Below are positions 43,420 to 51,607 of a stretch of 64,000 nt of DNA, piece by piece. The notes beneath the pieces are model-generated. The model was not told the DNA's origin and searched no databases. It saw nothing but the letters and a program-made list of their open reading frames with translations. The first letter of the stretch is position 1. Each line of letters starts with the position of its first letter. A program made the translations under genes and the position numbers. This stretch comes from Amycolatopsis endophytica (GTDB lineage Bacteria; Actinomycetota; Actinomycetes; Mycobacteriales; Pseudonocardiaceae): contig NZ_JACCFK010000002.1 of the NCBI RefSeq assembly GCF_013410405.1, forward strand, positions 1,922,001-1,986,000, read 5' to 3'.

Positions 43420-44097
43420 ATGGACCACATCGAAGGCGAACCCTGCCAGGACGTCGAAGACTGCCGCCTCACCGACCGCCACGTGCAGACCCTGCTCAAC
43501 CGCGAAGCCGACGAGATCGCCCGGCACTTCACCGGCACCTTCTCGCCAGAAACGGTCCGCAACTGCGTCGAGGACTCCTACACCCACCTCGCCGCCACCG
43601 CTCGCATCCGCACCCACCTGCCCGTCCTGGCCGCCCGCTTCGCCCGGCAGCGACTGGAAGCCACCGCCAAGAACCAAGGAGCCACCGTGTCCGACAAGCC
43701 CGAAGTCCTTTTCGTCTGCGTCCACAACGCCGGCCGCTCCCAGATGGCCGCCGCCCTGCTCGACCACCACGCCGCCGGACGCGTCACCGTCCGCTCCGCA
43801 GGCTCCGCCCCCGCCGACACCATCAACCCCGCCGTCGTCGAAGCCATGCACGAACTCGGCCTCGACCTGACCAAGGAATTCCCCAAACCGCTGACCACCG
43901 AGGCCGTCCAAGCCGCCGACGTCGTCATCACCATGGGCTGCGGCGACGCCTGCCCCATCTTCCCCGGCAAGCGCTACCTCGACTGGCAACTCGACGACCC
44001 CGCCGGCAAGGGAATCGACGCGGTACGCCCCATCCGCGACGAAATCGACCGCCGCGTGCGCGCGCTGCTCGACGAACTCGTGCCCGCACGAGCGTGA
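43420..44097 (+). CDS. arsC: Arsenate reductase (LMW-PTP type) with N-terminal helical domain
   Basis: A 225-residue protein. Residues 1-85 form an all-helical domain (LLNREADEIARHFTGTFSPE), found on some actinobacterial ArsC proteins. Residues about 92-225 are the phosphatase-fold reductase with P-loop VCVHNAGRSQ (Cys-x5-Arg-Ser) and ADVVITMGCGDACPIFPG with the relay cysteines. It reduces arsenate to arsenite, probably with mycothiol or thioredoxin in this lineage, for export by ACR3. Starts 2 bp after acr3. Confidence 0.9.
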   Translation: MDHIEGEPCQDVEDCRLTDRHVQTLLNREADEIARHFTGTFSPETVRNCVEDSYTHLAATARIRTHLPVLAARFARQRLEATAKNQGATVSDKPEVLFVCVHNAGRSQMAAALLDHHAAGRVTVRSAGSAPADTINPAVVEAMHELGLDLTKEFPKPLTTEAVQAADVVITMGCGDACPIFPGKRYLDWQLDDPAGKGIDAVRPIRDEIDRRVRALLDELVPARA

Positions 44098-44180
44098 TCC
44101 AGCCGAGGGTGGGTGGGGGGCACCTGGTTCACGCCACCCGCTCATCGGCTGGTTTCGTCTCCGGAGATTGCCGCGGACGT

Positions 44181-44438
44181 CTAATCAGCCGAGCGCGGGC
44201 TGGCGCGGACCTCGCGCACGAAGGTCCCCTTCGACGGCACCGTGACCACGAGACCCTCGTCCCGTAGGAGCTGAGTGGCGTGGCGGAGTGTGCCTAGTGC
44301 GACGCCGAGTTCCGCCGCCAGGCGCCGTTCGGCCGGGAAGGGTGTGTTCGCAGGGAGTTCGCCGGATTCGATTCGAGCCTTGAACTGCTCGAAAACTGTC
44401 CGGTAGAGATATTGCGGAGTTCGTCGTTCTTCCGTCAT
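44181..44438 (-). CDS. Small GntR-type winged-helix regulator, 85 aa
   Basis: Only the GntR DNA-binding domain is present: QFKARIESGELPANTPFPAE, LGVALGTLRHATQLLRDEGL and SKGTFVRE. No effector domain follows, as in the stand-alone GntR proteins of actinobacterial plasmids and AICEs (for example the KorSA type). Probably an autorepressor linked to a mobile element, or to the XRE gene opposite. Confidence 0.8.
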   Translation of the reverse strand: MTEERRTPQYLYRTVFEQFKARIESGELPANTPFPAERRLAAELGVALGTLRHATQLLRDEGLVVTVPSKGTFVREVRASPRSAD

Positions 44439-44603
44439 CGCCTACTCCGGCGAACGCGTCCCCAGCCGTTCTCCTCGTTGAGCGCGACCTTCACACGCTC
44501 AGGCATGGCATGGCGAGGACCACTTTGCGATCGACTTTTTCTTGCCAGAGAAGGCACGCTGTCGCAAATATGCGAAATCCATCGCCACATCTTCCCTCCA
44601 AAG

Positions 44604-44629
44604 TTTGGTGCGGAAATTTACGCACCAAA
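44604..44629. promoter_or_regulatory. Perfect palindrome upstream of the XRE-DUF5753 gene
   Basis: TTTGGTGCG and its exact complement CGCACCAAA flank an 8-bp AT-rich centre (GAAATTTA). It lies in a locally AT-richer gap between the divergent GntR and XRE genes, without a T-tract. It is a likely operator for one of the two regulators. Confidence 0.5.
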
Positions 44630-44711
44630 CAACGGTGCATTGCGCCATCAAGACGGGGCAATAGCCCATCCGGGTCGTTCTGACAAAGGTCTTTCTCGGT
44701 ACTCTTGGCTC

Positions 44712-45569
44712 ATGCCGAGGCACCCCGATACGGCGAAACAGCTCGACGGCCGGCCGCTCGCGCGTCTTCTGCGCTCGCACTGGCTAGCTCGCTCGCCTCG
44801 GCCCACCACGCGAGACGTTGGTCGCCAGCTCGGTGTCTCGCATACCACCGTGAGCCGGTGGCTCGACGGCACACTTGTCCCGACCGCTGAGCAGACGGAA
44901 GCACTCGCCGGCGCCCTGGGAATCGCGGGAAAGGCACGCGCAGACCTGCTCCAGGTCGCGGCGTGGGTCACTCCGAAACGGGCAACTCCGAACCGTGGCA
45001 CTCCCGGCCTTTTCGGCATTTCGCATCAAACTGCCGACGCGATGGAGCTCGAAAAGCAAGCCACCTCGATCACGGAATGGTCACCTCTGCGCATCCCCGA
45101 TCTCTTGCAGTGTGAGGATTACGCCCGCCAGGTTCCATCGGATATGAGCGACTTGCCCTCCAAATCCGAACGCCAGGCTGCAGTGATCGAGGGCGGGCGA
45201 ACCAAGTATGAAGTTTTCCTCGGCCGACCCGCACTCACCTGGCGAGTCGGCGGAGTGACCGTCATGGCGAAGCAGGTTGGGCAGTTGATTGAGGTACTCG
45301 ACCAGCGATTGGCCGCGGTACGTCTCGTGCTCGAGGGTTCGGACTGGCATGACGGCCAGCTTGGCCCATTTGCGCTCTACGACCGTGGCGATGGCGAGAG
45401 CTCCGTCGTCATCCAGCACCTCGGGGCGGTCACCCTCCTGACCGATCGCGAAGTCGTCGGACGCTACCGACAGCTTGGTACCACGCTCGAGCAAATAGCC
45501 CTGACACCGGAGGAAACCCGCCGGCACCTCGAAGATGTTCTCCGGGATTTGAGAACCACATCGCCTTGA
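44712..45569 (+). CDS. XRE-family regulator with DUF5753
   Basis: A 285-residue protein. An N-terminal HTH (VGRQLGVSHTTVSRWLDGTL, about 36-55) precedes a C-terminal DUF5753 (ITEWSPLRIPDLLQCEDYAR; LVLEGSDWHDGQLGPFALYD). These proteins usually pair with a small DUF397 gene; here none follows. Regulatory targets in streptomycetes include development and antibiotic genes. It starts at ATG 44712, 83 bp after the palindrome. Confidence 0.83.
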   Translation: MPRHPDTAKQLDGRPLARLLRSHWLARSPRPTTRDVGRQLGVSHTTVSRWLDGTLVPTAEQTEALAGALGIAGKARADLLQVAAWVTPKRATPNRGTPGLFGISHQTADAMELEKQATSITEWSPLRIPDLLQCEDYARQVPSDMSDLPSKSERQAAVIEGGRTKYEVFLGRPALTWRVGGVTVMAKQVGQLIEVLDQRLAAVRLVLEGSDWHDGQLGPFALYDRGDGESSVVIQHLGAVTLLTDREVVGRYRQLGTTLEQIALTPEETRRHLEDVLRDLRTTSP

Positions 45570-45581
45570 GACTGACCGCGG

Positions 45582-45893
45582 TCAGTCGTCACGGCGGCGT
45601 AGGGCGTAGGCCGGGACGAGTTGGTCGACGACCTCGAGCTTGTTCCGCCGCGGGTCGGCGTACGGGATCTCGAAGTCGACGACACCGAGCCAGTCCCCCT
45701 TCGCGGTGGAGAACCAGCCTGTGAGGCGGCCGGGTACCTCGCCCGTCATGTCCAGGCCGGTGACCACGGTGTGCATGGGCGCCCCCGGCACTCGCAGGTA
45801 GATGGCGTCGAGCCGAACCCAGACGGGGGTGATGACCGGGACCCGCCCGTGGTCGTCGTCGCCCCGGAACCGAGTGTAGGGGCTGTGCAGCAT
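45582..45893 (-). CDS. Hypothetical protein, 103 aa
   Basis: Not recognised. A soluble basic protein with RGDDDHGRVPVITPVWVRLD and GWFSTAKGDWLGVVDFEIPY. It lies 10 bp downstream of the next minus-strand gene, so it is probably the last gene of that operon, and converges on the XRE-DUF5753 gene. Confidence 0.6.
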   Translation of the reverse strand: MLHSPYTRFRGDDDHGRVPVITPVWVRLDAIYLRVPGAPMHTVVTGLDMTGEVPGRLTGWFSTAKGDWLGVVDFEIPYADPRRNKLEVVDQLVPAYALRRRDD

Positions 45894-45903
45894 CCGCAGA
45901 CCC

Positions 45904-46221
45904 CTACTTCCAGCTCGGGAGCGCAGCGTCGGCCCGAGTCCGTCGATCGAGGTACGGCTGGTCATCGAACTCGGCCCGCGCGGCGAGTGGCCCGGCCGTA
46001 CCGAAGAGCCACGCTGCCGGAGAAACGCCTTCGGCTCGGCACGTCTGGCACTCGACAGCGACGCCAGCACTGTCGGCAACGGCGCGGTATCCCGCCACGA
46101 CAAGGGAATGTCGGCCCGCCCTGCAGGTCGCGGGCAGGACGACGACCCGCTCACCGCGGGGATCGACGCGGTAGTTGACGAGCCCGTCGTTTTGCTCACC
46201 GGTCAGGCCCTCCACGTTCAT
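45904..46221 (-). CDS. Hypothetical protein with Cys-x2-Cys, 105 aa
   Basis: A small protein with three cysteines (PATCRAGRHSL; ECQTCRAEG), possibly a zinc knuckle. It overlaps the preceding phosphotransferase gene by 26 bp, so the two are probably coupled. No family assigned. Confidence 0.6.
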   Translation of the reverse strand: MNVEGLTGEQNDGLVNYRVDPRGERVVVLPATCRAGRHSLVVAGYRAVADSAGVAVECQTCRAEGVSPAAWLFGTAGPLAARAEFDDQPYLDRRTRADAALPSWK

Positions 46222-47146
46222 GTCCCGAGGCTAACACGTCATCGAACTGGTGTTCGATGCCCGTGTTGTCGCCCAGGCGGTGCGTGGCCCAGGCGCGGGC
46301 GGCCGGGACGAGGGTGCGCCACAGGTCGCGGTGCTGCTGCGCGGCCTGGTACTGCCAGATGCCCCAGATCTCGACCGCCAGCGCGGTGCGCGCGGCCGGT
46401 GGAGTTCGTTGCCACGCCGGGAGCGCCTCGGCCCATTCCTCGGCGGCAGGCGGGGTGTGGCCGGCGGCGATCAGCCGGGCGATGAGAAACGCCACGTCGA
46501 CCGCCGCTGAGCCGGTGCGCGACCAAGCCCAGTCGATGATCAGCGCTTGCCGCCCGGCGACCAGGATGTTGAGCGAGTGCAGGTCGGTGTGCACCAGGTC
46601 GCGCCCGTCGGCGGCCTCGATCGCCCGCGCCTCCCACTGGACGAGCTGCGAGGCTCTCATGGGATCGAGGCCAGGTGGTGGGTTCTTGGCGAGTCGTCGC
46701 CATGGCGCGAGTCGTGCCCACTGGTCTGCCAGCCGAGGCGCGGCTGCTGGGCAGTCGGCGAGGTTGCGCCCCAATGCCGCCACCGCGTCGGCCACCACGG
46801 GCAGGTCGGGTGAGCCGGGTGCGAGGTCGGCGTGGGCGCCGGTGACGCGGTCGAAGCCGAGTAGCAGCCAGCCGTCGGCCTCGATGCGCCAGCGCAGTCG
46901 CGGTGCGATGGCCGAGGGCAACCACGGGTTGATGTCCGCCTCGTGGCGGTGCATCGCGCCGCGTTTGCCCTCGGCATCGGCGATGCCCTTGCAGAACACG
47001 ACTCCGCCGGAGCGCAGGTGCAACGTGGCCGAGAAGTCCGAGTTGCGCCCCGCCGGCGGAATCTCGGCGCGCGCGACCAGCCCGGCCTTGCGCTCGATCG
47101 CGGCTCGCACCGTGGCGGGGAGCTCGTCCCAGGTGCTGCGAGGCAT
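46196..47146 (-). CDS. Aminoglycoside-phosphotransferase-like kinase
   Basis: A 316-residue APH/choline-kinase-fold protein. The catalytic loop is LVHTDLHSLNILV (usual form HGDxxxxN) and the metal-binding Asp is in ALIIDWAWSRTG. The N-terminal lobe has AGRNSDFSATLHLRSGGVVF as the nucleotide loop. Family members phosphorylate aminoglycosides, macrolides or metabolites; without homologues of known substrate it should not be called a resistance gene. ATG 47146 lies 15 bp after the upstream stop. Confidence 0.78.
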   Translation of the reverse strand: MPRSTWDELPATVRAAIERKAGLVARAEIPPAGRNSDFSATLHLRSGGVVFCKGIADAEGKRGAMHRHEADINPWLPSAIAPRLRWRIEADGWLLLGFDRVTGAHADLAPGSPDLPVVADAVAALGRNLADCPAAAPRLADQWARLAPWRRLAKNPPPGLDPMRASQLVQWEARAIEAADGRDLVHTDLHSLNILVAGRQALIIDWAWSRTGSAAVDVAFLIARLIAAGHTPPAAEEWAEALPAWQRTPPAARTALAVEIWGIWQYQAAQQHRDLWRTLVPAARAWATHRLGDNTGIEHQFDDVLASGHERGGPDR

Positions 47147-47160
47147 CGTGAAACTCCCTG

Positions 47161-47613
47161 TCAGTCGCGGGCCGGCGGCGGGTCGTCGTGGCAGCCATTG
47201 TGGCAACCGGTGCACCCGGCCGCCTGCGGCCACAGCTCGGAGTCGAGCGTGAAGCCCGCGGCCTCGATCGCCGCCACCGTCCCGCGGGCGGTATCCCCGC
47301 TGGCGGCCGGGTCGTGGTCCGCAGTAGGCACGTGGTGCAGGAACCGGCCGGCGATCCGCTCGCAGAAAGCCGCGTAGTCGCGGGTGTGCAGGACGAAGGT
47401 GTGCCAGCCGATGTCCACCAGCTCACTGGGCGCGAGCGGGTCACCGGTGTTGCGGGCGCATGCGGCCAGGAAGGCCAGCGCCTGGTCCATGATGCGTTCG
47501 GCGAGGCCGCGCGCGAGGTCGTGCTCGGCGACGATCCGGTTCACCAACCGCTCGAACAAAGCCGGCTCGACCAGAGACTGGCCAGTCATCGGGGTGCTCA
47601 GTACTGCTGTCAA
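47161..47613 (-). CDS. Glycine-rich-domain-like protein (GRDP/DUF1399 type)
   Basis: A 150-residue protein containing ELVDIGWHTFVLHTRDYAAF, the conserved histidine/aromatic motif of the family, and a C-terminal cysteine/histidine cluster (AAGCTGCHNGCHDD) that could bind a metal. Molecular function unknown. First gene of the minus-strand operon, divergent from the XRE regulator. Confidence 0.7.
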   Translation of the reverse strand: MTAVLSTPMTGQSLVEPALFERLVNRIVAEHDLARGLAERIMDQALAFLAACARNTGDPLAPSELVDIGWHTFVLHTRDYAAFCERIAGRFLHHVPTADHDPAASGDTARGTVAAIEAAGFTLDSELWPQAAGCTGCHNGCHDDPPPARD

Positions 47614-47746
47614 CGTGTCCTCCTTCAGCGTGTGCGATCACTCGCCGTAATCGCTTGGGAACACGTTACGATCGGGGCGGCCTCGGCAGAACGGACTGCC
47701 AGTACCGGTTGCGGCAGCGACGGAGGCTCGACCTGGGGGCGAACGC

Positions 47747-48868
47747 ATGGCGAGGGCGTCACGAACACCGACCGGCAGTCAGGGATCACGCTGCCTGGGC
47801 GTCGTGGCGGGGTTCGTGCTCAAGCTCGGCCGCCAATCCGCGGGCGCGACGCAAGACCAGTTCGCCGAGGCCGCAGGTGTCGACGTCACGACGGTGCAGG
47901 GCTGGGAATCCGGCCGCAGGCCGCTCGCCGCGATGCAGACCCGGGACTTCCTCCGGCTCCGGTCCACCCTGACCCGGCTCGGCGCGCCGGCGTCCGTGGG
48001 CCGGCATCTGCACGAGGCCATCGAAGCCGACGTCGTCCTTGCCGCGGCCGTCGACGCCGGTCCGGCCTGGCTGGACCCGGCGCAGCATCCCCTGGCCGCC
48101 AACGTGCATCGCCGGTCACTGACGAACCTGATCACGTGGCCGATCACCGGAATCCTGCCCGAGCAACTCCGCCCACTGGCGGTACCCGCTCGCCGACGGG
48201 GACCAACGGCGTCGCAACCCGTGCTCTATCCCGATGAGCGAGCACGCTTCTTCGACCACCTGCTCACCCTCGCCGACCGCGCCTCCGGCACCGACCAAGC
48301 CCTGCTGCGCCGCCAAGCGGTCTACCTGCTCAGCTTCGACCAGCGGCCCGCGAGCGTCGACTGGCTCCGCGGCGAGTGGGCACGCGCCAGCCGCCAGACC
48401 ATCCACACCGACAACGTCAACCGGCTGCTGGAAACCCGCTCCGCCTCGGTCGCGCTGTCCGGCCGCGGCGACGGCGACGTGCTGCGCCACTTCACCACCG
48501 CCATGACCACAGGCTCGACTCCCGACGTGGCAAACCTGAACTACTGGGCCTACTGGATCGGCGAACTGCGCGAGGACCACGTCGACGACGCCTTCATGCT
48601 GCACGCCGACCCCCGCTCCTGGGGCGGCGTGCACCTGCTGGAGCACCTCACGAGACGGGTCGCGCCGTCTTCGCCCCACCTACCGCTCAACCTGCACACC
48701 CTGTTCACGTTGATAGCCTCACGCCCGTCACTGCTGACCGACTGGCCCCACCTGCGCCCGCCGCTCGAGGAGGCCGTCGAGGTGGGCCTGTCGACCGATG
48801 AACTCACCCGCGCCGAGCGGGACCAGTTCGCCGGCCTGCACTACGCCCTCCGCATCGCCGACCGTTAG
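47747..48868 (+). CDS. XRE-type HTH regulator with long C-terminal domain, 373 aa
   Basis: The HTH (about 32-65) is ATQDQFAEAAGVDVTTVQGW. The remaining 300 residues form an alpha-helical domain with a TPR-like rhythm and no known name. Divergent from the phosphotransferase operon and 11 bp before an HD hydrolase gene, so it may control both. Confidence 0.75.
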   Translation: MARASRTPTGSQGSRCLGVVAGFVLKLGRQSAGATQDQFAEAAGVDVTTVQGWESGRRPLAAMQTRDFLRLRSTLTRLGAPASVGRHLHEAIEADVVLAAAVDAGPAWLDPAQHPLAANVHRRSLTNLITWPITGILPEQLRPLAVPARRRGPTASQPVLYPDERARFFDHLLTLADRASGTDQALLRRQAVYLLSFDQRPASVDWLRGEWARASRQTIHTDNVNRLLETRSASVALSGRGDGDVLRHFTTAMTTGSTPDVANLNYWAYWIGELREDHVDDAFMLHADPRSWGGVHLLEHLTRRVAPSSPHLPLNLHTLFTLIASRPSLLTDWPHLRPPLEEAVEVGLSTDELTRAERDQFAGLHYALRIADR

Positions 48869-48879
48869 GAGAACCACGC

Positions 48880-49437
48880 GTGTCAGACGCCAGCGCCATC
48901 GCCAGCTTCGGCTATGAGCTCGGCATCCTCAAACGGATCCGGCGCTCAGGCTGGTGGCACGCCGGCGTCCGCGACCCCGAATCCGTCGCCGAGCACTCCC
49001 TGCGCGTCGCCCAGCTCGCCGGACTGCTGGCCGCCGAAGAAGGCGCCGACCCAGCCCGCGCCGCCTACCTCGCCCTCTGGCACGACACCCAGGAAACCCG
49101 CACCGGCGACCTCCCCCACACCGTCAAGCCCTACCTCACCAAACCCGACCCCAAGCAGATCACCGCCGACCAAACCGCCGGGCTACCCGACGCCGCCCGC
49201 ACCTCCGTCCGGGACGCCGTCGACGAGTACGAGACAGCCGAGAGCGCGGAAGCCCGGTGCGCCCGCGATGCCGACAAGCTCGAGATGCTCCTCCAAGCGG
49301 TCGAGTACCGCGAGGTCGGCGTTCAGCGCGTCCAGGGCTGGATCGACAGCGCGCTCAAGGGCCTGTCCACTGCAACCGCCCAGCGGGTCGCCGAGGCAGC
49401 GACTTCGCTGTCGCCGCTCGCGTGGCGCGACCGGTAA
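48880..49437 (+). CDS. HD-domain phosphohydrolase (YfbR-like)
   Basis: A 185-residue HD protein: His in VAEHSLRVAQLA, HD in LALWHDTQETRTGDLPH, and the distal Asp in RDADKLEMLLQAVEY. The order matches 5'-deoxynucleotidases of the YfbR group, which hydrolyse dNMPs. It starts at GTG 48880. Together with the XRE and APH-like genes it suggests a nucleotide- or nucleoside-linked function, though this is only inference. Confidence 0.8.
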   Translation: MSDASAIASFGYELGILKRIRRSGWWHAGVRDPESVAEHSLRVAQLAGLLAAEEGADPARAAYLALWHDTQETRTGDLPHTVKPYLTKPDPKQITADQTAGLPDAARTSVRDAVDEYETAESAEARCARDADKLEMLLQAVEYREVGVQRVQGWIDSALKGLSTATAQRVAEAATSLSPLAWRDR

Positions 49438-49519
49438 AGACCGCCCAAACGACGCCTTAATCGCGTATGCCCAATGGCGGAGTTAACAGATTACTGCACC
49501 TATAGGGCAAGCTAAGTCA

Positions 49520-49546
49520 AATAGCCGGCCGCGCTGGCCGATTATT
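49520..49546. terminator. Bidirectional terminator candidate
   Basis: CGGCC and GGCCG (49526-49540) with a 5-nt loop, flanked by AAATAG on the left and ATTATT on the right, between the convergent HD hydrolase and prepilin peptidase genes. A short stem, but with A/T tracts on both sides. Confidence 0.5.
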
Positions 49547-49557
49547 CCAGAACGGCT

Positions 49558-50184
49558 TCAGTCGCCAAGTATTGCCAACAGCGCACCGAGCACGAGGTAG
49601 GGCCCCAGGGGCATTGCAGCATCACGGGGCACCGACCCCGTAGCCCGCAGCAGAGCACGCGCGATTCCCGCGAGCAGCCAGCCCAGCACTGTGCCGGCCA
49701 GAACGGCGCTCCAGCTCTGCCACCCCAGCGCGAGGCCAAGGAGCCCGGCAAGCTTGACGTCCCCCGAGCCGAGACCACCGAGCGCGAGAGCAAGCACGAG
49801 GTAGCCGGCGGCAAGAACGACCATCGCAGCCGCAGCTCGGAGCAGGTCGTTGTAACCGGGCGTACGGACCGCCTCAAGGGTGAAAGTGCCCCCCAGCATG
49901 ACGATGCCAGCAAGGGTCAGCACACCGGGAAGCCGTTGTTCGACAAAGTCGATCAACGCCAAGGCCACTGCCACCGCCGTGAACGAGCTGTAGGCGGCCA
50001 AGTCGATCCCCCAGCCGAACCGCCAACCCAGACCGGCGAACAGCACCGCCGTCACAGCGGCGGACGCGATCGTCTCCCGTCCGCCAAGCCCGCCCGTCCG
50101 CAGCAGCAACCGCGCGCCTGTCGCCACCTCCGCGCCGACACCAGCACCGACGGCAGCCCAGCCCGCCAGTGCGAACGGATTCAT
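49558..50184 (-). CDS. A24-family prepilin peptidase (TadV/CpaA-like)
   Basis: A 208-residue polytopic membrane protein with the two catalytic aspartates: ALALIDFVEQRLPGVLTLAG and LGGLGSGDVKLAGLLGLALG (GxGD motif). It would cut the leader of the Flp-type pilin encoded at 58069. It starts at ATG 50184 and is separated from the rest of the Tad cluster by the IS630 insertion; in related genomes it usually lies next to the other pilus genes. Confidence 0.87.
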   Translation of the reverse strand: MNPFALAGWAAVGAGVGAEVATGARLLLRTGGLGGRETIASAAVTAVLFAGLGWRFGWGIDLAAYSSFTAVAVALALIDFVEQRLPGVLTLAGIVMLGGTFTLEAVRTPGYNDLLRAAAAMVVLAAGYLVLALALGGLGSGDVKLAGLLGLALGWQSWSAVLAGTVLGWLLAGIARALLRATGSVPRDAAMPLGPYLVLGALLAILGD

Positions 50185-50232
50185 CGGACACTCCGGCCAA
50201 TCGATGTGCGCAAAAAGGGAACGCGACGCCTA

Positions 50233-51416
50233 GTGCCGGGTCAAGCAACGTTGGGTAGGTAATCCGGTCGGCGGATCTTGGAGTTGACGGCGAAGTGACG
50301 CTTCGGGTGGCAGTGGCGGTTGCGCCAGCGCAGGTAGCCGGCGATGGCGGCTTCCTGGGCGGCGTGGCTGGGGTAGTCGCTGCCGTCGAGGGTGAAGTAG
50401 CGGACCGCGGTGAACTCGCACTCGATCCAGTTCAACCAGGACGCGTTGGTGGGCGTGTAGACCAGCTCGATGTCGTTGGCCGCGCACCACGTGACGACCT
50501 CGGCCTTGCCGTGCGGTCCGTAGTTGTCACAGACCAGATACAGCTTCCCGGCCGGGAAGCGGCGTCGGAGTTGCTTGCAGAAGTCGAGGAACTGCGGCCA
50601 GCGTTTGCGGTCACGGAACCGGTAGAACATCTGCCCGGACGCGAGGTCGAGCGCGGCGAACATGTGCCGGATGCCCTTGGTGCGGGTGTAGGTCGCGCGC
50701 AGCCGGGCCGGTCGGCCGCGAGGGAACCAACCGCGGCCGGGACGGGGCTGCAGGTTCAACGGCCCGAACTCGTCGACGCAGATCACCCGTCCGTCGGCGG
50801 GCGGGTGATCGTAGAGGTCGAGGATGCGGGTCTTCTTCGGTATGAAGTCCGGGTCTTTGCTGGCTTTCCAGGTCTTCGTTGCCTGCCAGGACACACCCGC
50901 CGCACGGAGGATCTGGCGGACGGTCTCGGTGCTCGCCCTTATCCACGCGTACTCGGCGAGGTAGTCGACCAGCTTGGCCAGGCTCCAGGTCGTGAACGGC
51001 AAGCCCAGCTCAGTCGGTTTGCAGGCGGCGATGCGGCAGATCTGATCGCGGGCGGCCGGCCCGAACTTACGAGGTCGGCCGCCCCTCCATTCTGGGGACA
51101 ACGCCGCGAACCCGGAGTCGTTGAACGCGTGGATCACCTCCCGCACATACCCCTCCGTCGCCGCGAACATCACCGCGATCTCCCCCGCGGACCGGCCCTG
51201 CGACGAGGCCAGCACGATCCCGGACCGTCGCAGCCGCACCCGATCGCGCGTCGACCTCGTGATCTTGACCAGCCGCTGCGCTTCTTCGGGCTCCAACGAC
51301 CGCGCGAACACCTCCGGCTGACGCGCCATGGCTCACCTCCACCGGCAAGCCTCGCGATCAGCAGCCCAGATGTCCACGCGACACGATTACAACGCCAACC
51401 TTCCTTGGCGAGGCAC
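50233..51416. mobile_element. IS630-family insertion sequence, 1184 bp
   Basis: The element is bounded by terminal inverted repeats of about 22 bp (left GTGCCGGGTCAAGCAACG; right complement GTGCCTCGCCAAGGAAGG; 17 of 22 positions agree) and flanked by TA dinucleotides at 50231-50232 and 51417-51418, the target duplication expected of IS630. It contains one transposase gene. It inserted between the prepilin peptidase and the lipoprotein gene of the Tad locus. Confidence 0.8.
50241..51329 (-). CDS. IS630-family transposase
   Basis: A 362-residue DDE transposase with an N-terminal HTH (SAGEIAVMFAATEGYVREVI) and a second winged segment. The catalytic triad lies in RVICVDEFGPL, LYLVCDNYGPH and WLNWIECEF. 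Full length and without frameshift, so possibly active. The stop codon lies inside the left terminal repeat. Confidence 0.92.
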   Translation of the reverse strand: MARQPEVFARSLEPEEAQRLVKITRSTRDRVRLRRSGIVLASSQGRSAGEIAVMFAATEGYVREVIHAFNDSGFAALSPEWRGGRPRKFGPAARDQICRIAACKPTELGLPFTTWSLAKLVDYLAEYAWIRASTETVRQILRAAGVSWQATKTWKASKDPDFIPKKTRILDLYDHPPADGRVICVDEFGPLNLQPRPGRGWFPRGRPARLRATYTRTKGIRHMFAALDLASGQMFYRFRDRKRWPQFLDFCKQLRRRFPAGKLYLVCDNYGPHGKAEVVTWCAANDIELVYTPTNASWLNWIECEFTAVRYFTLDGSDYPSHAAQEAAIAGYLRWRNRHCHPKRHFAVNSKIRRPDYLPNVA

Positions 51417-51607
51417 TAGCTTCCAGCAATACCGGAAGCACGCCAAGAATGTTCACTACACGCGTCCAAAAGGGTGAACTTCTCTTGGTTGGAGCCATGC
51501 CGACCTCAAAGTCAGTGCGGCATTGCCGTTGCGCCCGCAGGGGGACAGTGGTGTAGAAAGTTTGATCTGGTGAACAGTGATCAACCGGTAGTGGTGGGGG
51601 TGCCGCG

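Noticed and set aside
46196..47146. Aminoglycoside-resistance gene
   Set aside because: The APH fold is generic; the divergent catalytic loop and context do not support a drug substrate.
23940..50000. Whole accessory block as one intact integrative element
   Set aside because: No intact integrase, excisionase, replication or transfer gene, and no second tRNA boundary was seen; only remnants are supported.
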